From positions 28,890,806-28,954,805 of the forward strand of contig CM067081.1 in the NCBI GenBank assembly GCA_034008185.1: DNA of 64,000 bases, given 5' to 3'. A program made the translations under genes and the position numbers. A model generated the notes under the pieces. It made no database searches. It was not told the DNA's origin and saw only the letters and a program-made list of their open reading frames with translations. This DNA comes from Gorsachius magnificus (Eukaryota > Chordata > Aves > Pelecaniformes > Ardeidae). The stretch's first letter is position 1. Every line of letters starts with the position of its first letter. Positions 12,901 to 27,900 of this stretch are shown here, piece by piece.

Positions 12901-15900
12901 CATCCAGAAACACTCTAAAGCCTCAGATGTTGCTGTTTAATGTAATTCAAGCCGTAGATGAATTCATGTGTGGGTATGAAATTTGTAGTATATATATGTG
13001 TGTGTATATATGAAGTATATATATGAAGTAATAAGCTAGTGCTTATTTGAGGGTAATGATTTTATGCAGAAATGCTTCCAGGTGAATAAATACTGTTAAT
13101 CAGAGGAGTTTTCATGGCCATCGCTGCTGACACGTGCATTACTGCATGGTAGCGTGATGCTGATCTGGATGAGACGGGGCTACAAAGCTCCCAGAATGGC
13201 CAAACCATCAGGCAGGGCTCAACGGAGAATAAATTATACTTGATCTCCTATCAAATTATAATCGTTTCAAACATAGAGTAACTTAGAAGGTCAGACAATG
13301 AAAATTTAACCCATCAGGAATACTTTGGAAGAATCAGACTGAGGCTAGATTGAGTATTTTGTGGCTCTGGTATTTTTGATCCCACACTGACATATCTAAA
13401 TTTGCTGTATGATTGAATAGTGGCTCAACAACATCTGTCAAGCCTTCTTGGCTGTTGAATTTTCAAGTTTCTTAGGAGTGGAAATACTAAATGACTGCCT
13501 GTTAGGAGAGTGTTCTTCCCTTATTTACTACTCAGCTGGAGTACAAAATGACTAGAAATATCTTGGCCACCTTGCACATTGGGAAGATGGAGAGAGAAAA
13601 TCAAACAGTTCTCTGGAGACTCAGCGATGTCTTTCCTTTTCACTGAAGTCACCACTCATGCAACTAGAGTTGATGACTTTGGTAGGATATATTTATATAG
13701 AATTTGTATGTCCAGGATCTACGTGCCAGTCATTTAAGTGAAGTGGTTCCTTGTGGCATTAGTTCAGATGTTATAAATTTGATTTACAGTTAGATTTTAA
13801 ATCTGTTCTAAAGATGACTGGGTGCAAAAAAACCCCAAAATTCATGCTATGAAAATGGTATCATATTAATGAAACAGTATGTGAAGTTCCTCCACAAAAA
13901 GTAATATACTGGAAATTGGCAAAAACAAACTTAATACTGTAGTTTAACAGAACTTTGTGTTTTCTGAAGTCAAAGAACCTCTGCATGAAAAGTTAGACAT
14001 CTGAATTAGTGTCCCTATGGTGACTAAATTAGAACTTGACACTCTGTTATCTTTTTTTTTTTTCTTTTTCTGAAGAGGAATGAATTTTATTAAATGAGAA
14101 CAGGCAGCTGGAGGCAGCTGGCCTTCTCTCATAGTTGGGAAAAATCTTTTCAGTTTCAAAGGAGTGAGGTAACTGGTCACCCTTTTGCTCACATTTTATT
14201 TTCTTTGTTTCTGTGGATTCCTAATTCTTTATATCTTTAAAGACCAGAAATTATATTAGCAAATACTATCAAATTGAGTAGGTTTTTAGGATATTGCCAA
14301 ACATACTGGATAGTTGATATGGAAGAAATACATCTCCTGAAATAAGGCACTCTGCATTATCTAAATAACACTGAAATATTTATTCTGTTTATTTCTCCCT
14401 ACCTAGACAAAAGCTCAGATTTATTTCAGGGCAATTTTGATGCATCAGCAGAGTTGAACACATAGAATCAGCAAGTAATATCAAACCTTCACTAGAAACA
14501 GCTCCTTTAAAAATAATTCAGCACCACATGGGTCTTGAGATTGATTCACTATGCTCATTAAGATTCTTTAACACAAAACCACAAATAGGATCACATAGAG
14601 TTATTGTGGCTAGTATTTTTAAATGTATTTAGTGTTAAAGAGTGGGCAAATTTACTGTGCAGTAATGATGTCCAAGATAGCAGAAAGTGAACTGTGTGTA
14701 ATTTATTAAATAATCAGTATTTATTTTTGAAGCCTGTAAAGCTTATTGTATCCATTCACTTTTAGTATTTTGACTATTAATAGTTTGCAATTAATTTTGA
14801 ATAATACAAAATTACACATATGTGATGCTGCTGGGAGGTGTTTTAACAGTGAAGTTAGATTCTAATAACTTACTAATTCTACAGAATAACTTGCATAATT
14901 TTATCACGGTATTTCATTAAGTTTCCTAGGCAAAGCCCCTTTGAGTGTTGCCTTTTACAAACATACACATAATTGAATAGTATAAGAATATCTTATCATT
15001 AAGTCACCATTGGATAGTTTGTGTCTATCTCAGCAGCTGATGGGGATGGCAGAGAGGAGACAGACAACACAGAAGGAAGGAAAGATCTAGGTATAGAAAT
15101 TGCTAATGTAATGTACAGATAAGAATAAAAAAGCCTGGTCTATACAACCAAAGTCTGTGATTTTGTTAGGTGCTGACAGTAACTAACCTTGTAAGTGGTT
15201 TGGCTTACAGTAGCCTTTAGTTAAATAGGCATTAAATATTAGCATTGAACTACGTGAGTGCACGTGACTAAAGTGTCATCACTACCACAACCATTTGTGT
15301 TTCATCTTGTGTTTGACTCTGGAAAGCCCTAGAAACTGAGACCAGAAAATAAATTATTGTTATACTCAAACATTATTTAATATCTTTTGAGATATTATTT
15401 CTTAGATGTTTTCCTTGTACTACGTCCTCGTACTGTAGGACATTTGTCTGCACTTGGACATGACACCAGAAAAGATATTTGATCCACCTGTCTAGTAAAT
15501 TAAACAGTTCCAGGAAAGGTTCCTGAGCCCCAGAGCTTGGCTGCCGGTTGCTTGGCTGGTGTGTGGCATGGGCTCGGCCTCAGCCATACAGCACTCCCCA
15601 GAAATTCCTGGAAAATCTTCAGCACACACAGTTCTAGCGTGTTTTATTTCTGGTGTAAATTCATCCCTGGCCAGCTCATGCCCTGTTGGTCTTCTGCCCA
15701 CTGTCCTTGAGCTCTTTACCTTGACCATGCTGATCCTTCCCTTCCCCAGCACACCTCGAGAGACCAGACAGAACCCTGTACTCAGCTCCTTCTGCTCGGC
15801 TAAACAAGCTCCACTCTTCTAATCTACTCTTGCTCACCATCACTTCTTTACTTGGTTTTACTGAATAATCATTAGCTTTAATCATGACTAATTAATACTG

Positions 15901-18900
15901 TGATAGGAAGTGATATCAGATAACTGGCTTTAATATTTTAATCCTTTCTAAAATTTATGTTATTGCAGCACTCAATTCTGAGTTTATGGACTGTGCAACT
16001 CCTTCACATATACTTCACTATTCATTGACATAATTATTTAAGAGGAAAAATGGGGTTAAATGACTAGATACTGTTCTTTTGTCTATTGGAAAAGGTCTTA
16101 GTGGTGCTACATGAGCCTGCCTGACTTTCATCAAAATCAATATATGGAATTCCTGATAATAGAACTTTTTTCTCTGAACTGGCCATGCATGTAATGAACA
16201 GTTATTTGGTATATTGACTGTTGTTTCCCGCAGTTATTAGTTCTGGCACTTTAAGCAGATTTTGTAAGAACTCCCTCTCAGTTAGCTTCATCAGTGCTGC
16301 TGCTCGGGTCAATTTGAAAGAGGCTTTGCTTAAACAAAAATAAGCCATTACAGAACTGAGACAAAGCAGGATTTCTATAAACAAAAGACACCACCTTGGC
16401 CATGACAGATTTCATGTAGCACATTGCATGCTCTGCTGCAGGATGATGCCATCTGCCAGGGTTTCCTTAAGTAAGGAGCCTGCCAGATGCAAGAGCATGC
16501 CCTATCCTCTCTCTCCATGACCTATACGGAGAGTTAAGGGGTGTTCTGGCCCGATACCTGTCTGGCAAGTATTTCACTTGGAAGAGGTCCCTGTGCTGCA
16601 TTGCCTAAATCCACAGGAAAGATACGGGGCGGAGGGTGTCTACTCTGCCTAATGTAGGTATTAAAATTTCAGCAGGTAGGATCTGACTCTGGAGGTCTTC
16701 AGAGGTACCAAATAATTCATATCGGTCCCTAAGACGATTCTCTGTCCCCCTATGCACCTGAAATCACCACTTTGTACACGGACCAGTAAAAGTCTTCATG
16801 TTTGTGTTGTCAGTGAGAGTTTTTTGGTTTCAAGCTATTAGTTACAGATGGGATGCCTACAGATATCCTTGTTTTATTTTGGCATAAAATTGTTAGTTTG
16901 ATTTATGCTTGATTTTTATTAATATAATGATTCACCTCCTCACTTTTCTTCCTTCCAAAGACACTCTTATGGGAAAGGGATTCAAGGTGCTGCATATGTG
17001 CGATTTGGCATAATTGATGAAAGTGAGAAAAAGGTCTTTGTTCCAGGCCTGGAGCAGCAGCTATCGGTAAGTACTGGAGTTCAGTGGAACTATTCTGATT
17101 TATCCCAGGTGAGCTGAATATTGTCAGAAATCACTGAAATGTAGATCCCTGTAACACCTCAGTCATACTATAAGCAACAAATTTTTAATTTTAATGGCAA
17201 CAAACCAGCAAGGGCTGTCACTTTTTTTTTATTCCTACTTTTGTTTTAGATTCAGAATGGGAAAGGAAAAGTTACTTTAAATACAACACTTCTGGAAGAG
17301 AAATTAAGAAGGAGTATTTCCACTCTGGAAGGGTTTCATTTATACGTTGCTGTTACCACTGTAGAAACTGCAAGTGAGTACACTATGCCTTGACTGATAC
17401 AGTCTGTAATATTTACATTGATCTTTCTCTGGTGGGATCCTTCATGTGGGAAACCTTGTCCCAGTGGACCAATCTTCACTGCAAAGCTTGCTCATGCTAT
17501 AGTGCGTGACTGTCTCATCTGACCCCCTTCTATGCACAAACTTATCTCGGGCAGGATTCACTTATCTGAACACATATGTCCGGTACCACTTTAAATGTCC
17601 TATGTAGTCCTGTATGGTCTTCCACTGCTGCTCCAGCAGTGTTTGAGTCCTGTCAGTACTCTCCTATAGGGTCTGTCCCATATTAAACAGCCCTGTGAGG
17701 GTATCTAAGATAACCTAGTTTATCTGAAGTGGCATCAGGCACCTGTACGAACACAAATAAATTACTCCCCTTGGGATCTCGCTCGAGCACTTGCCTCAGC
17801 CATGTCTACTCCTTCCATACATACCAAGTTATTAGTTGAGCTTGGTATCTTAGCTTGCTTTGTACCTCAGCTGGCTAAGCTGTCAGTCTAAAGGTGAGGC
17901 ACATGTACTACAGCCCCAGTGAGATGCAGAGGAAGATCTGGCCCTTGCAAGTCCTTCTTGCCCTCTTATGCCTCCCCACAGTTTTATCAGGCTCTGATAC
18001 TTGGCACAAGTACAATATAGTCCAAATATCTTGGTCTTGCTGTTCTTCTGGGACATGAGCCTGGAGCACACCGATCCAGAAGTTTTTCAGTGGCTGTTTG
18101 CCTTTGTTTTCCTAGAGGACAGATAAATATTTCCACAGATCATTACAAGGGATTTGTGTAGATATTTGTTCACAGCAGTGCTAAGCACATTGAGTAGGCC
18201 CCCAGGTATTTTAGAGATACCCACAAGTGAGCACCAAGTTGAATTGGATGTAGCAGTCGATGGGTTATTTGGGTTGTAGCAAGTGTTACTGTTAGTCGTA
18301 TGAAGCTAAGGTGAGAGGGACAGCTTCAGTGCTGACCTCTGAAGGTGGATCTGCAAAAACACTGACCTTTCCAACACGGGCAAGATTTTTCCTGTTGTTT
18401 ATAGGGAGATTGACCCCTTTTATTTTAAATATCTGAAAGTAAAGTGTCTAGTCAGAGCTTGATGCTCAGGCACTTGTGTAGTCACTATGGAGAATGAATG
18501 GGATGAACTGCACTCTAGTGCTGTCTGTTCCCATTGGCTATAGAAGGAGTCTAGTTTAGAATTTCTAGAACCCTAAAATTTCCTAAAAATTCTAAACATT
18601 AATTAGGATTCCTCAGAATCCTAAAATTATGTCCAATGCATTGCAGCTGTGCAGTTCTTTGCTATAACCTACTATAGGTACTTACATGCACCATTGCCGC
18701 AACACTTATTACAAGAGCAAAAGGAGCTGTAAGACCTCCCACTACCACACCAGTACAAAAGGCATAAGATCTCATGGTGTGTGTCTCTACCACACTGTGC
18801 ACACTCCCTCTTTCCCCCACAGGAAGGCTGCCTCCACACTTGTGTACTTGCTGGATTTGGTATTAATTATATGCATGACAGGGCAAGGCTAGTGGGCTTT

Positions 18901-21900
18901 ATTGACACCTCTCACAGAATCACAGAATGGCAAGGGTTGGAAGGGACCTTGGGAGATCATCTAGTCCAACCCCTCTGCTAAAGCAGGTTCTCCTAGAGCA
19001 GGTTACACAGGACTTCATCCAGGTGGGCTTTGAATATCTCCAGAGAAGGAGACTCCACAGCCCTCCTGGGCAGCCTGTTCCAGTGCTCCGTCACCCTCAG
19101 AATAAAGAAGTTTACCCTCATATTCAACTGAAACCTCTTATGTTTCAGTTTGTACCCATTGCCCCTTGTCCTGTCACTGGACACCACTGAGAAGAGTCTG
19201 GCTCCATCCTCTTGACTTCCATCCTTAAGATATTTGTATGTATTGATGAGGTCCCCTCTCAGTCTTCTTTAGGCTGAACAAGCCCAACTCTCTCAGCCTT
19301 TCCTCATAGGGGAGATGCTCCAGTCCCTTAATTATCCTAGTTGCTCTCCTCTGGACTCTCTCTAGGAGTTCCTCACCTTTCTTGAACTGGGGAGCCCAGA
19401 ACTGGACACAGTACTCCAGGTGGGGTCTCATCAGGGCAGAGTAGAGGGGGAGGATAACCTCCCTCGGCCTGCTGGCCACACTCCTCTTAATGTACCCCAG
19501 GATACCATTGGCCTTCTTGGCAACAAGGGCGCACCGCTGGCTCATGGTAGCTTGTCATCCACCAGGACTCCCAGGTCCCTCTCGGCAGAGCTGCTTTCCA
19601 TCAGGTCAGCCCCCAGCCTGTACTGGTGCATGGGGTTCGACCTCCCCAGGTGCAGCACTCGGCACTTGCCCTTGTTGAATTTCATCATGTTCCTCTCCGC
19701 CCAACTCTCCAGCCTGTCCAGTCCCGCTGAATGACAGCGCAGCCTTCCAGCGTATCAGCCACTCCTCCCAGTTTTGTGTCATCAGCGAACTTGCTGAGGG
19801 TATACTCTGTCCCCTGGTCCAGGTCATTGATGAATAAGTTGAACAAGACCGGGCCGAGTACTGAGCCCTGGGGAACTCCACTAACTACCGGCCTCCAACT
19901 GAACTCTGCCCCGCCAATCAGAACCCTCTGAGCCCTGCCATTCAGCCAGTTCTCAATCCACCTCACTGTCCACTCATCCAACCCACACTTCTTGATCTTC
20001 CCTATGAGGATGTTATGGGAGACAGTGTCAAAAGCCTTGCTGAAGTCAAGGTAGACAAGATCCACTGCTTTCCCCTCATCTACCCAGCTGGTCGTGCCAT
20101 CATAGAAGGCTATCAGATTGGTCAGGCATGATTTCCCCTTGGTGAATCCGTGCTGGGTACTCCTGATGATCTTCTTTTCATCCACTTGCTTGGAGAGGAC
20201 AACCAGAATGAGTTGTTCCATCACCTTTCCAGGGACAGAGGTGAGACTAACCAGCCTGTAGTTCCCTGGGTCCTCCTTCTTGCCCTTTTTGAAGACTGGA
20301 GTGACATTGGCTATCTTCCAGTCCTCAGGCACCTCTCCTGTTCTCCATGACCTTTCACAGATGATGGAAAGTGGCTCAGCAATGGCGTCTGCCAGTTTCT
20401 TCAGCACTTGCGGGTGCATTCCATCAGGGCCCATGGATTTGTGGGTGTCCAGCTTCCTTAAAAGATCCCTAACCTGATACACCTCGACTGAGGGAAGGTC
20501 GTCCTTTCTCCAAGCTTGCTTGCTTACCTCCAAGGACCAGGGAGCCTGAGGGCCAGCCTTGGCAGTGGAGACTGAAGCAAAGAAGGCATTCAGTAGCTCC
20601 GCCTTCTCTGTATCTTCTGTCACCAGGGCACCCATTTCGTTCAGCAGCGGTCCCACATTACCCCTAGTCTTACGTTTACTGCTGATGTACTTGAAGAAGA
20701 CCTTCTTGTTATCCTTGATATCCTTTGCCAAACTTAGTTCCAGGTGAACCTTGGCCTTTCTAGTTGCTTCCCTACATGCTCTGGCAGCATTCTGGTATGC
20801 CTCCCAAGTGGCCTGACCCTCTTTCCACATTCCATGGAGCTTACTCTTTTCTTTTCTTCTCAACCTTAGAGTGTTAAAGTGGAAAATAAGGGCATTGAAT
20901 GTATGTTTCTAAATGCACTTAGTTTAAAGCAATCCATGTAACTGGGTTTTTTTTGGAAGTAGTTCTATGTAGTGGTTTAACTAGAAGATAACTAGAAGAA
21001 TGATTGGTTTAACTTGGAAGAATCTTAGATGGGAAGCAGATGCTTAAGCGGTCTTGCAGTTGTAAAGTTGCAGATGATGATATTAGGTAATATTAACTTT
21101 CACTAGTAGTCAAAAATGAAAAAAAAATCTTTCAGAAAATTAGAGATCTAAGGCCCAAACCCCTCTACTGATTCTGAGTGACTTTTCTGTTGGACTTTGA
21201 TGTAACCTCCCCCCAGGAACAAACACCCCAGCAGCTTGGTAAACTGTGTGCACAACCACAGTGGCTCCTGTGGTACCAGTGTGCTCTGTGTTTGCAGGCA
21301 CCTTGTTCCCATCCGTGTGTTGGAGGGGAATTTTTCTTTCATGAGTAATAGCCCACTCTGTAGGTCTCCATGTCTGAGCTGTAAAGAGCACACCCCTGCC
21401 CATGCCGCTGGCTGGAGCACCGCACATAGCACCGTCCTTGCTCTCACCTGTCTCTGGTTGTGTTCCCCATCTGCCTACACCCACCTCTTCCTCTTCTCAG
21501 GACTGATGGTCTTAGGGGAAGGATCATATTTCAGTTTTCTTTACATACGCTGCTAAAAATGCAGTTAATCTTGAAAACAGAAATTACAGATGCTATGGTA
21601 GTATGCAAGTGTGTAGTTACTGCTCCCATAACAACACAAACTGTTTGATATTAACAGGTGGTGAGATGAGGGAAGAGGAACTCACCAATGTGAAGTTTGT
21701 GAAATCTCCTTATGTTGTTGATCTGTCTAACACCAAAAAGTTTTTTGTGCCTGGAGCCTCCTTCTCTGTTGTGGTATGTAGCACTTAGCCAGCTGGGTCC
21801 ATTTGCCTCCATAGCAAGGGATTTGTATCAGCCCCGTTTATAAAATCCTTATCTGATCCAGTGGGAGATCCATAGGGCAGAGACCTTCAGGAATAGGTCC

Positions 21901-24900
21901 AAGATGGAGCTGCTGTTTGTGTGTCTGGTTTGTCTCATTTCTGTACACACAGAGTGTGAGCAGGGAAACTGAAGCCAGAAAATGCTGTGGTTCTGTTCTG
22001 GAAGGCATCTGTGCACTGCTGCACTACAAGGGTTTATAAAACATGTAGCAGTCCCTCCCTCACTTCCATATCAAAAGATCAGAGTAATAATGTTATATCA
22101 AATTAAGCCAGTATCAAATTAAAATTCTTAAAACTAAAACTGGGTATTATCTTTTTTAAAAAACTGCATTTAAATTTTTGAGTTTTTAAACTTTACACCT
22201 TCAAGGTTTTCTACAAAGGGTTAAAGTTAGAAATTTACTTTATAATAGTTAAAGACAAACATCTCTGGGATCAGGTGAGATCAAATAGATGCTAAGTGAA
22301 AATCCGGAGCAGCTCTTAATCTGTGTTCACAGATTTTTACCTTTGCTGGAGTTCAGACTGAGTCAGTCACTACCCCTTTCTCTCAAAGCTCAAATTTTCA
22401 AACACTAATGTGTACAGTTTTATATTTCTTCTCCATTTATAAGAATAATTGCTTCTTGTTTGTGGGCATTTTTTAAAACCAGGCATTTCTTGAAGTAACA
22501 GAATTATTTTTTTTTTTTTTTCAATAGGCATCTGTCACTTTGATTGATGGCTCTCCTGCTGCCTCTCTACCCGTCACTGCTACTGTCACCTTGCCTGGAA
22601 AACCCCCAGTGAAGAAGACTGCACTTTCTAATAAAGACGGTCTAATCTCCTTTATATTTGACATCCCTGGAGATGCTCAGACGCTTCAAATAATGGTAAA
22701 GAAACCTCAGACATTCATGTTTAAAAATATACTGCTGAGAACAGCTCATAAGACAATTACAAATGACAGTAAGGATGATTAGTGTGCATTGTATTATCAC
22801 AGATGGTGGACCATGATTCCTTACACCATCTGCACAGCTTTGTAAGATATGTTAGAGACATGAGGGGCCTGAGGGATGCCTCACTGAAGTGAAGGACACT
22901 CTTCTCTTGTGGAGTGTCTTTGGAGCTTTGGGAGTACATCCATCAGTGGTAGTGGTGCTTTTTTTGTGGTTCAGATGTGCATTTTCCTGGCACGGAGGAT
23001 GGGACTGGGACTGGAAGGAACGTCACCATGAGAAGTAACTGAAAACAATGAGAAGATGGAGAAGGAAAAGGCCCTGAGCAATACAGACAGTAGGTTACAT
23101 CTGGACATTCAGAGGGTTCAATTATGTGCACAATACAAAAAGGAAAAAAAGCTGCTGAAGTACAAAATTACTTTGATTTTGAGCCATTGAATCTCATTCA
23201 GAAAAAGTCAAGCCTGAAAAAATATCAAGTGCAAATGTAGCAAAGACAAAAGGGTGTGAAAGAATAAAGTAATGCAAATCCTATTTCAGGTTCTGCTAAT
23301 GAGGTCTCAGCAGTGACTTATCTCATTTTCCAGCATTTTCTGAATAACCTGGCAAGATGAATTAAGGGTGACTCTCTACATTGCTTCCTGAGGGACACTT
23401 TACTCACTCTTTTTTCTTCTCTGACAGGTAAAGGCTGAAGAGGGAAAAGAAAAGTTAGAATCACCCGAAGCCAGTATCAATGCTGAAAGATACCAGTCTG
23501 CTTCCCCAAACTACCTCAGCATCAGCATCCCGCATACTCTCGTGGCACCTGGAGATACCTTGCGCATCACCCTGAATGACATCCATCAGTCTGGCAGTGC
23601 AAAGATCGACTATTTCTATTATATGGTAAACGGAACAGTAGCATATCAGTAATTTCTTTTAGAAATTATACAACTCAGAATATCTATCTAGTTACTAACA
23701 CATGGAAAACTGAAGGGGGTCTAACAAAGGGCAACTGAGATGATCCGTGTCCTACCACACCTGACCTACCAGGAGAGGTTGAGGGAACTGAGCTTGTTCA
23801 GTTTGGTGAAGAAGTTAAGAGTGGGTTAATACTAACCTAAAATTACATGAAGAGGAATTACAGACATAATGGAGACAAACTGTCCTAGGTGGTGCCATGC
23901 AATATAACAAGGGGCAAAGTCTACAAATTATGGCTTGGAAGGTTCATTTGGGAAAAATCTCTTCACTAGTGATGAATGCAATACTCCCCAGGGAGTTTAG
24001 GGAATTGCCATTCTCAGAAATATTCAACACTCAACTAGAGAAAACCACATCTGACCTAATCTTACGCTAGTGATGGCTCATCTTTGAGCAGGCAGTTGGA
24101 TTAGAGATCTCCATAGGTCCCTTCCAGAAACTAACTCTATGATTCTGTTATTTTTATATATCTGTGTATATTTTGAGGCATGTAATAGATAAATCTTTGT
24201 GAATTTTTCTTTTGAAGAAGGACACAAGAGTACAAATTTTAGTCTGTAGTTTCTAGTACAGTCTAGATCAAATATGGGGTAATATTTGTCTGCATAATCG
24301 TGTGGATATTTTTGAGAAATACTAAAGTGACAGCCTTGAAAGCTGAAATCCTAGACAGGTAACTTCTATGATGTCTACAGAAATTTGATTTCTCTTAATC
24401 CAGACATAATTCTTTTCCACTCCTCCCAGTCTGTATTCTTTCCTCATAATAAGCTAATATTAGATATTGGTTTTATTGGTCTGATTACTGTAAATACATT
24501 TTTTCAGCTATTACAGAATTGCCCACCTTTTTCTGGACAGATCATACACATAGATAAGATTCTGTCCCTGAAATTAGAAAACCTAGTTGTATTCTAGGGC
24601 ACCTTGAATAGCTCAGAAAACACCTTTTGTGGTTAACTGTTGCTTGTTTCATGAATAACACATGATTTTTATATTACCTGCACCTGATGTTAGCTAACAG
24701 GTAGGTCACTGTTATTTCCAACAAATAATATCATGAAGGATCACTGAAAGCATTGGCTGTTATGGCCCTAAATAACATCCTGAAATTGGGCCTGAAAAGC
24801 GGTTCTATAGATAGCAAAGCAGGAAACAATTCTGCTCAGCCTGGGACCAGGAATGCAAAGTATTTTTTTTACTGAAGGAGACAAATGTGTTCATGAATAC

Positions 24901-27900
24901 ATTCCAGGAGTGAATCTGTTGAATGTCAAGTGTGTTTAAATGCCCTTCTCCCGCTCTTCATCATAATTTCCCTTGGCAGCTTAAAATTCCCAGGATGATA
25001 AGCACTATGGCACCAGTTCCCATTTATTTTTAATAGGACTCTGATATATAGGAATAATTGCATCCCTAGGAGTTAAATTTAGGTTTGGGGGTTTATTTTA
25101 ATTGGATGACTTAGCATAGGAATTGGCGCTGCTGGGCTCCAGGAAGGTGCAGTGCTGGGCAGGCAGGGTGGGTGGGAGCTGTGGTGGGAGACGCTGCTGA
25201 AGCTCGGCAGTGAGGGTCTCTCCCAGACTTTGGTCACCTAAATGAAGGCAGTGAGGATTTTAGACCAGGCTTTGTTTCAGACCATGGCTTTGTTTCTTCC
25301 TGAAGCCCATTCATTGTGCATTTAAGAAAGCTGCTTGTATTTTGTTCAGGGAAGAGCACGATCACTCCTGCCACTGTGTCTGTTTTCCACTCCTCTGACA
25401 ACCCATGAATGCAACTAACATAACATGAGAAGAACTGAATTAAATAGTGCAAGATGGGCTGAAATCAGTTAAGGGCCAGGCTATGATACTTTACACTAAA
25501 TAATACTTTTTGAGTGAAATATCCTGCTCCAAACCCTCAACAGCATCTGAGAGATTCAGTACTGATGACAGATTAAATAAAGCTGATTGATACCCTCCTG
25601 GGGGTGATGACCTGTTAATACAGAAGACAAAAATAAGACTGCCATCTGGGATCCCCTTTTCAAGCTGTAAGACTGGGTTGAGGGAGGTCAATTTCTGTTC
25701 AAACCTGGGCCACAGGACCGGTGCAGCAGAGGTTTGCCACCACGCTCCTGTGCTAGAGGCACTGTGTGCTAGTCTTCTCCAGGCTGCTGGTACACAGGTT
25801 GGGAATTAAAGCTATTAGGTTCCATTAGAAGAGAATAAATTCTAACCAGAAATGGACTCAGAAAATTCTGTATATGTATCTGAAATCATGAAACATAATG
25901 CCCAATATAATGTGTATTCAAAATACTCGATTTCTGATTGTTTCTGCCTTGCAGGTTGTGGCAAAGGGACAAGCTGAGATTTTGGGGAGGGTCGCCTCCT
26001 CAGACAAAATAATAAGACTTAAAATCACCGAGAGGATGGTGCCTGCATTTCGCTTTTTAGCTTACTACTTCATTAAGAATGAGGGCCGTCAAGAGATTGT
26101 CGCTGATTCTGTATGGGTGGACGTTATGGATGTCTGCGAAGGAAAGGTAACTTTCAAAGCAAGTAGCTTCTGTTATTGAATGCCAAAATAAAAAAAAAAA
26201 AAAAGGGGGTATCAGCTGAGTGAGTGCAGGCCTGGGGTTGAAAAGTGAAAGACATTAATTAAATTTTCATTTTTATTGAAAAAGGGAGTCTTCAGGGTTC
26301 TTGCTAAAAGGTATAGCTGGGAAAGGCTCCCAGGAGTGACGGCAGAGATAGTCTTCTTCCATAAGACAGATTGTGCCTCAAAGAGATGAAAAATATAGTT
26401 TCATGCAGATAAACCCTCCTCTGCAAGTGTCTATATATTGGAAAACTGCAGGGAAACACCAATAGAATTGTTGAGGGACAGACTCTCTTTTTTTTTTTTG
26501 TGGGTCTGTAGTGAGGTTCATCAAATGGAAGGAAATGAAGCAATCTGTTGGATAAAAAGTGAATTTAAAGTAATTTTTCAAGATTTTTCATTCCTGTTAA
26601 AGGTAATTTTCTGAGATTTTGTAGCACTTCAAAAGAACTTTAAAAAAAAATGGTTTACATTAGAAAATGAAGTGCAGACAAAACAGGAGTCCCTCTAAGC
26701 CTTTCTTTCACCTTCGTCCTCCTCCTTTTTGGTACCATAAAGTAAAAAGGAAAAAATAAGACAAGAGATTTTTTCCTAATAGCATGAAATACAACTGCTG
26801 AAAAGTGTCAGCCATCTTAAATTATTTTTTCATCCCTGAAAACATTTGTTTTGGAAAAAGAAATTAATAGTCCATTGGGGAAAAAGCTTGCAAGAAAAAT
26901 TATCCACCTCTAACACTCAAGCCAATTCTTCACTGATAAGATGACAAAACACAGGAACATTTAGGTTGGCATTTCTGTCAATAATTCCCTATTAATCTCA
27001 TCATCACTGCAGCTACTTCCTCCCAAACCACAGAAGTGTTCACATCAGGTATGCACCAGATCTGAACTCAGTCACGTTGAAAAATCCAAGTGTGAGATAG
27101 AAAGGAGGTAGTACTATTACAGAATGGTTTAAGTCTGTTCATTTTGTACGTTAATTAGTCTTTTACTGTATTTTATGGTGATTTTGTTCCCACTGGAAAA
27201 TGATACTGAAGGGCCTAGTTCAGCAAAGCCCTTACACATACTTTAATTCCCATTGGTGCCTAAGTGTCATTGAAAGGCAGCATCCAATATCCTGTGCAGA
27301 CACATCTTTTAACACCCCATGTTGTCCTCCAGTGGGAGGTATCTGCATCTACATCTTCCAGAAGGCAGGATCCCAGGCAGAAACACTGCGAAACAGGACC
27401 ATCCCCAGCCTCTAACTGCTGACAGTCACAGCTGATGGTATTCCCTGCCCAAAGAATCTTTGCTTTTCATTAACAAATTTGACATTTTTGTTTCAATATT
27501 TTCTATTTAGATTAAAGTGAGAACAGAACAAGAGATATATGAACCAACAGACAGCGTCAATTTGCTGATTGAAACGGACCATGCGGGAACAGTGGCCTTA
27601 GCTGTGGTTGATAAAGCAGTTTTTATTCTGAACAAGAAAAATAAGCTTACAGCCAAAAAAGTAAGATACCTCTAAGAAGAAAATATCATATCTACTAGTC
27701 AAGCAAGATTTTTCATGACTAATGAGAGGATCAAAATGTAATTAACGGCTATTAATTGCTTAATCACAGCTTTGTTAAGCTTGAAAACATTTTTGCTTTT
27801 GCAATTTAGGATCTATTTAAGTTGAATGATTTATGTAAGTCAGGGATTTGGATTTCCATGCTGCAGCACACAAGTTTGTAAATTAAAAAAGCATTACTTG

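Noticed and set aside
19685..20863. 392-codon frame as a host gene
   Set aside because: It is the CR1 reverse transcriptase, continuous with CR1 3' sequence and frameshifted.
22540..22782. Exon 11 extended through its donor
   Set aside because: The frame runs on only to 22782. The GTAAAG donor and the exon 12 join (VKAEEGKEK) give the better C4 alignment.
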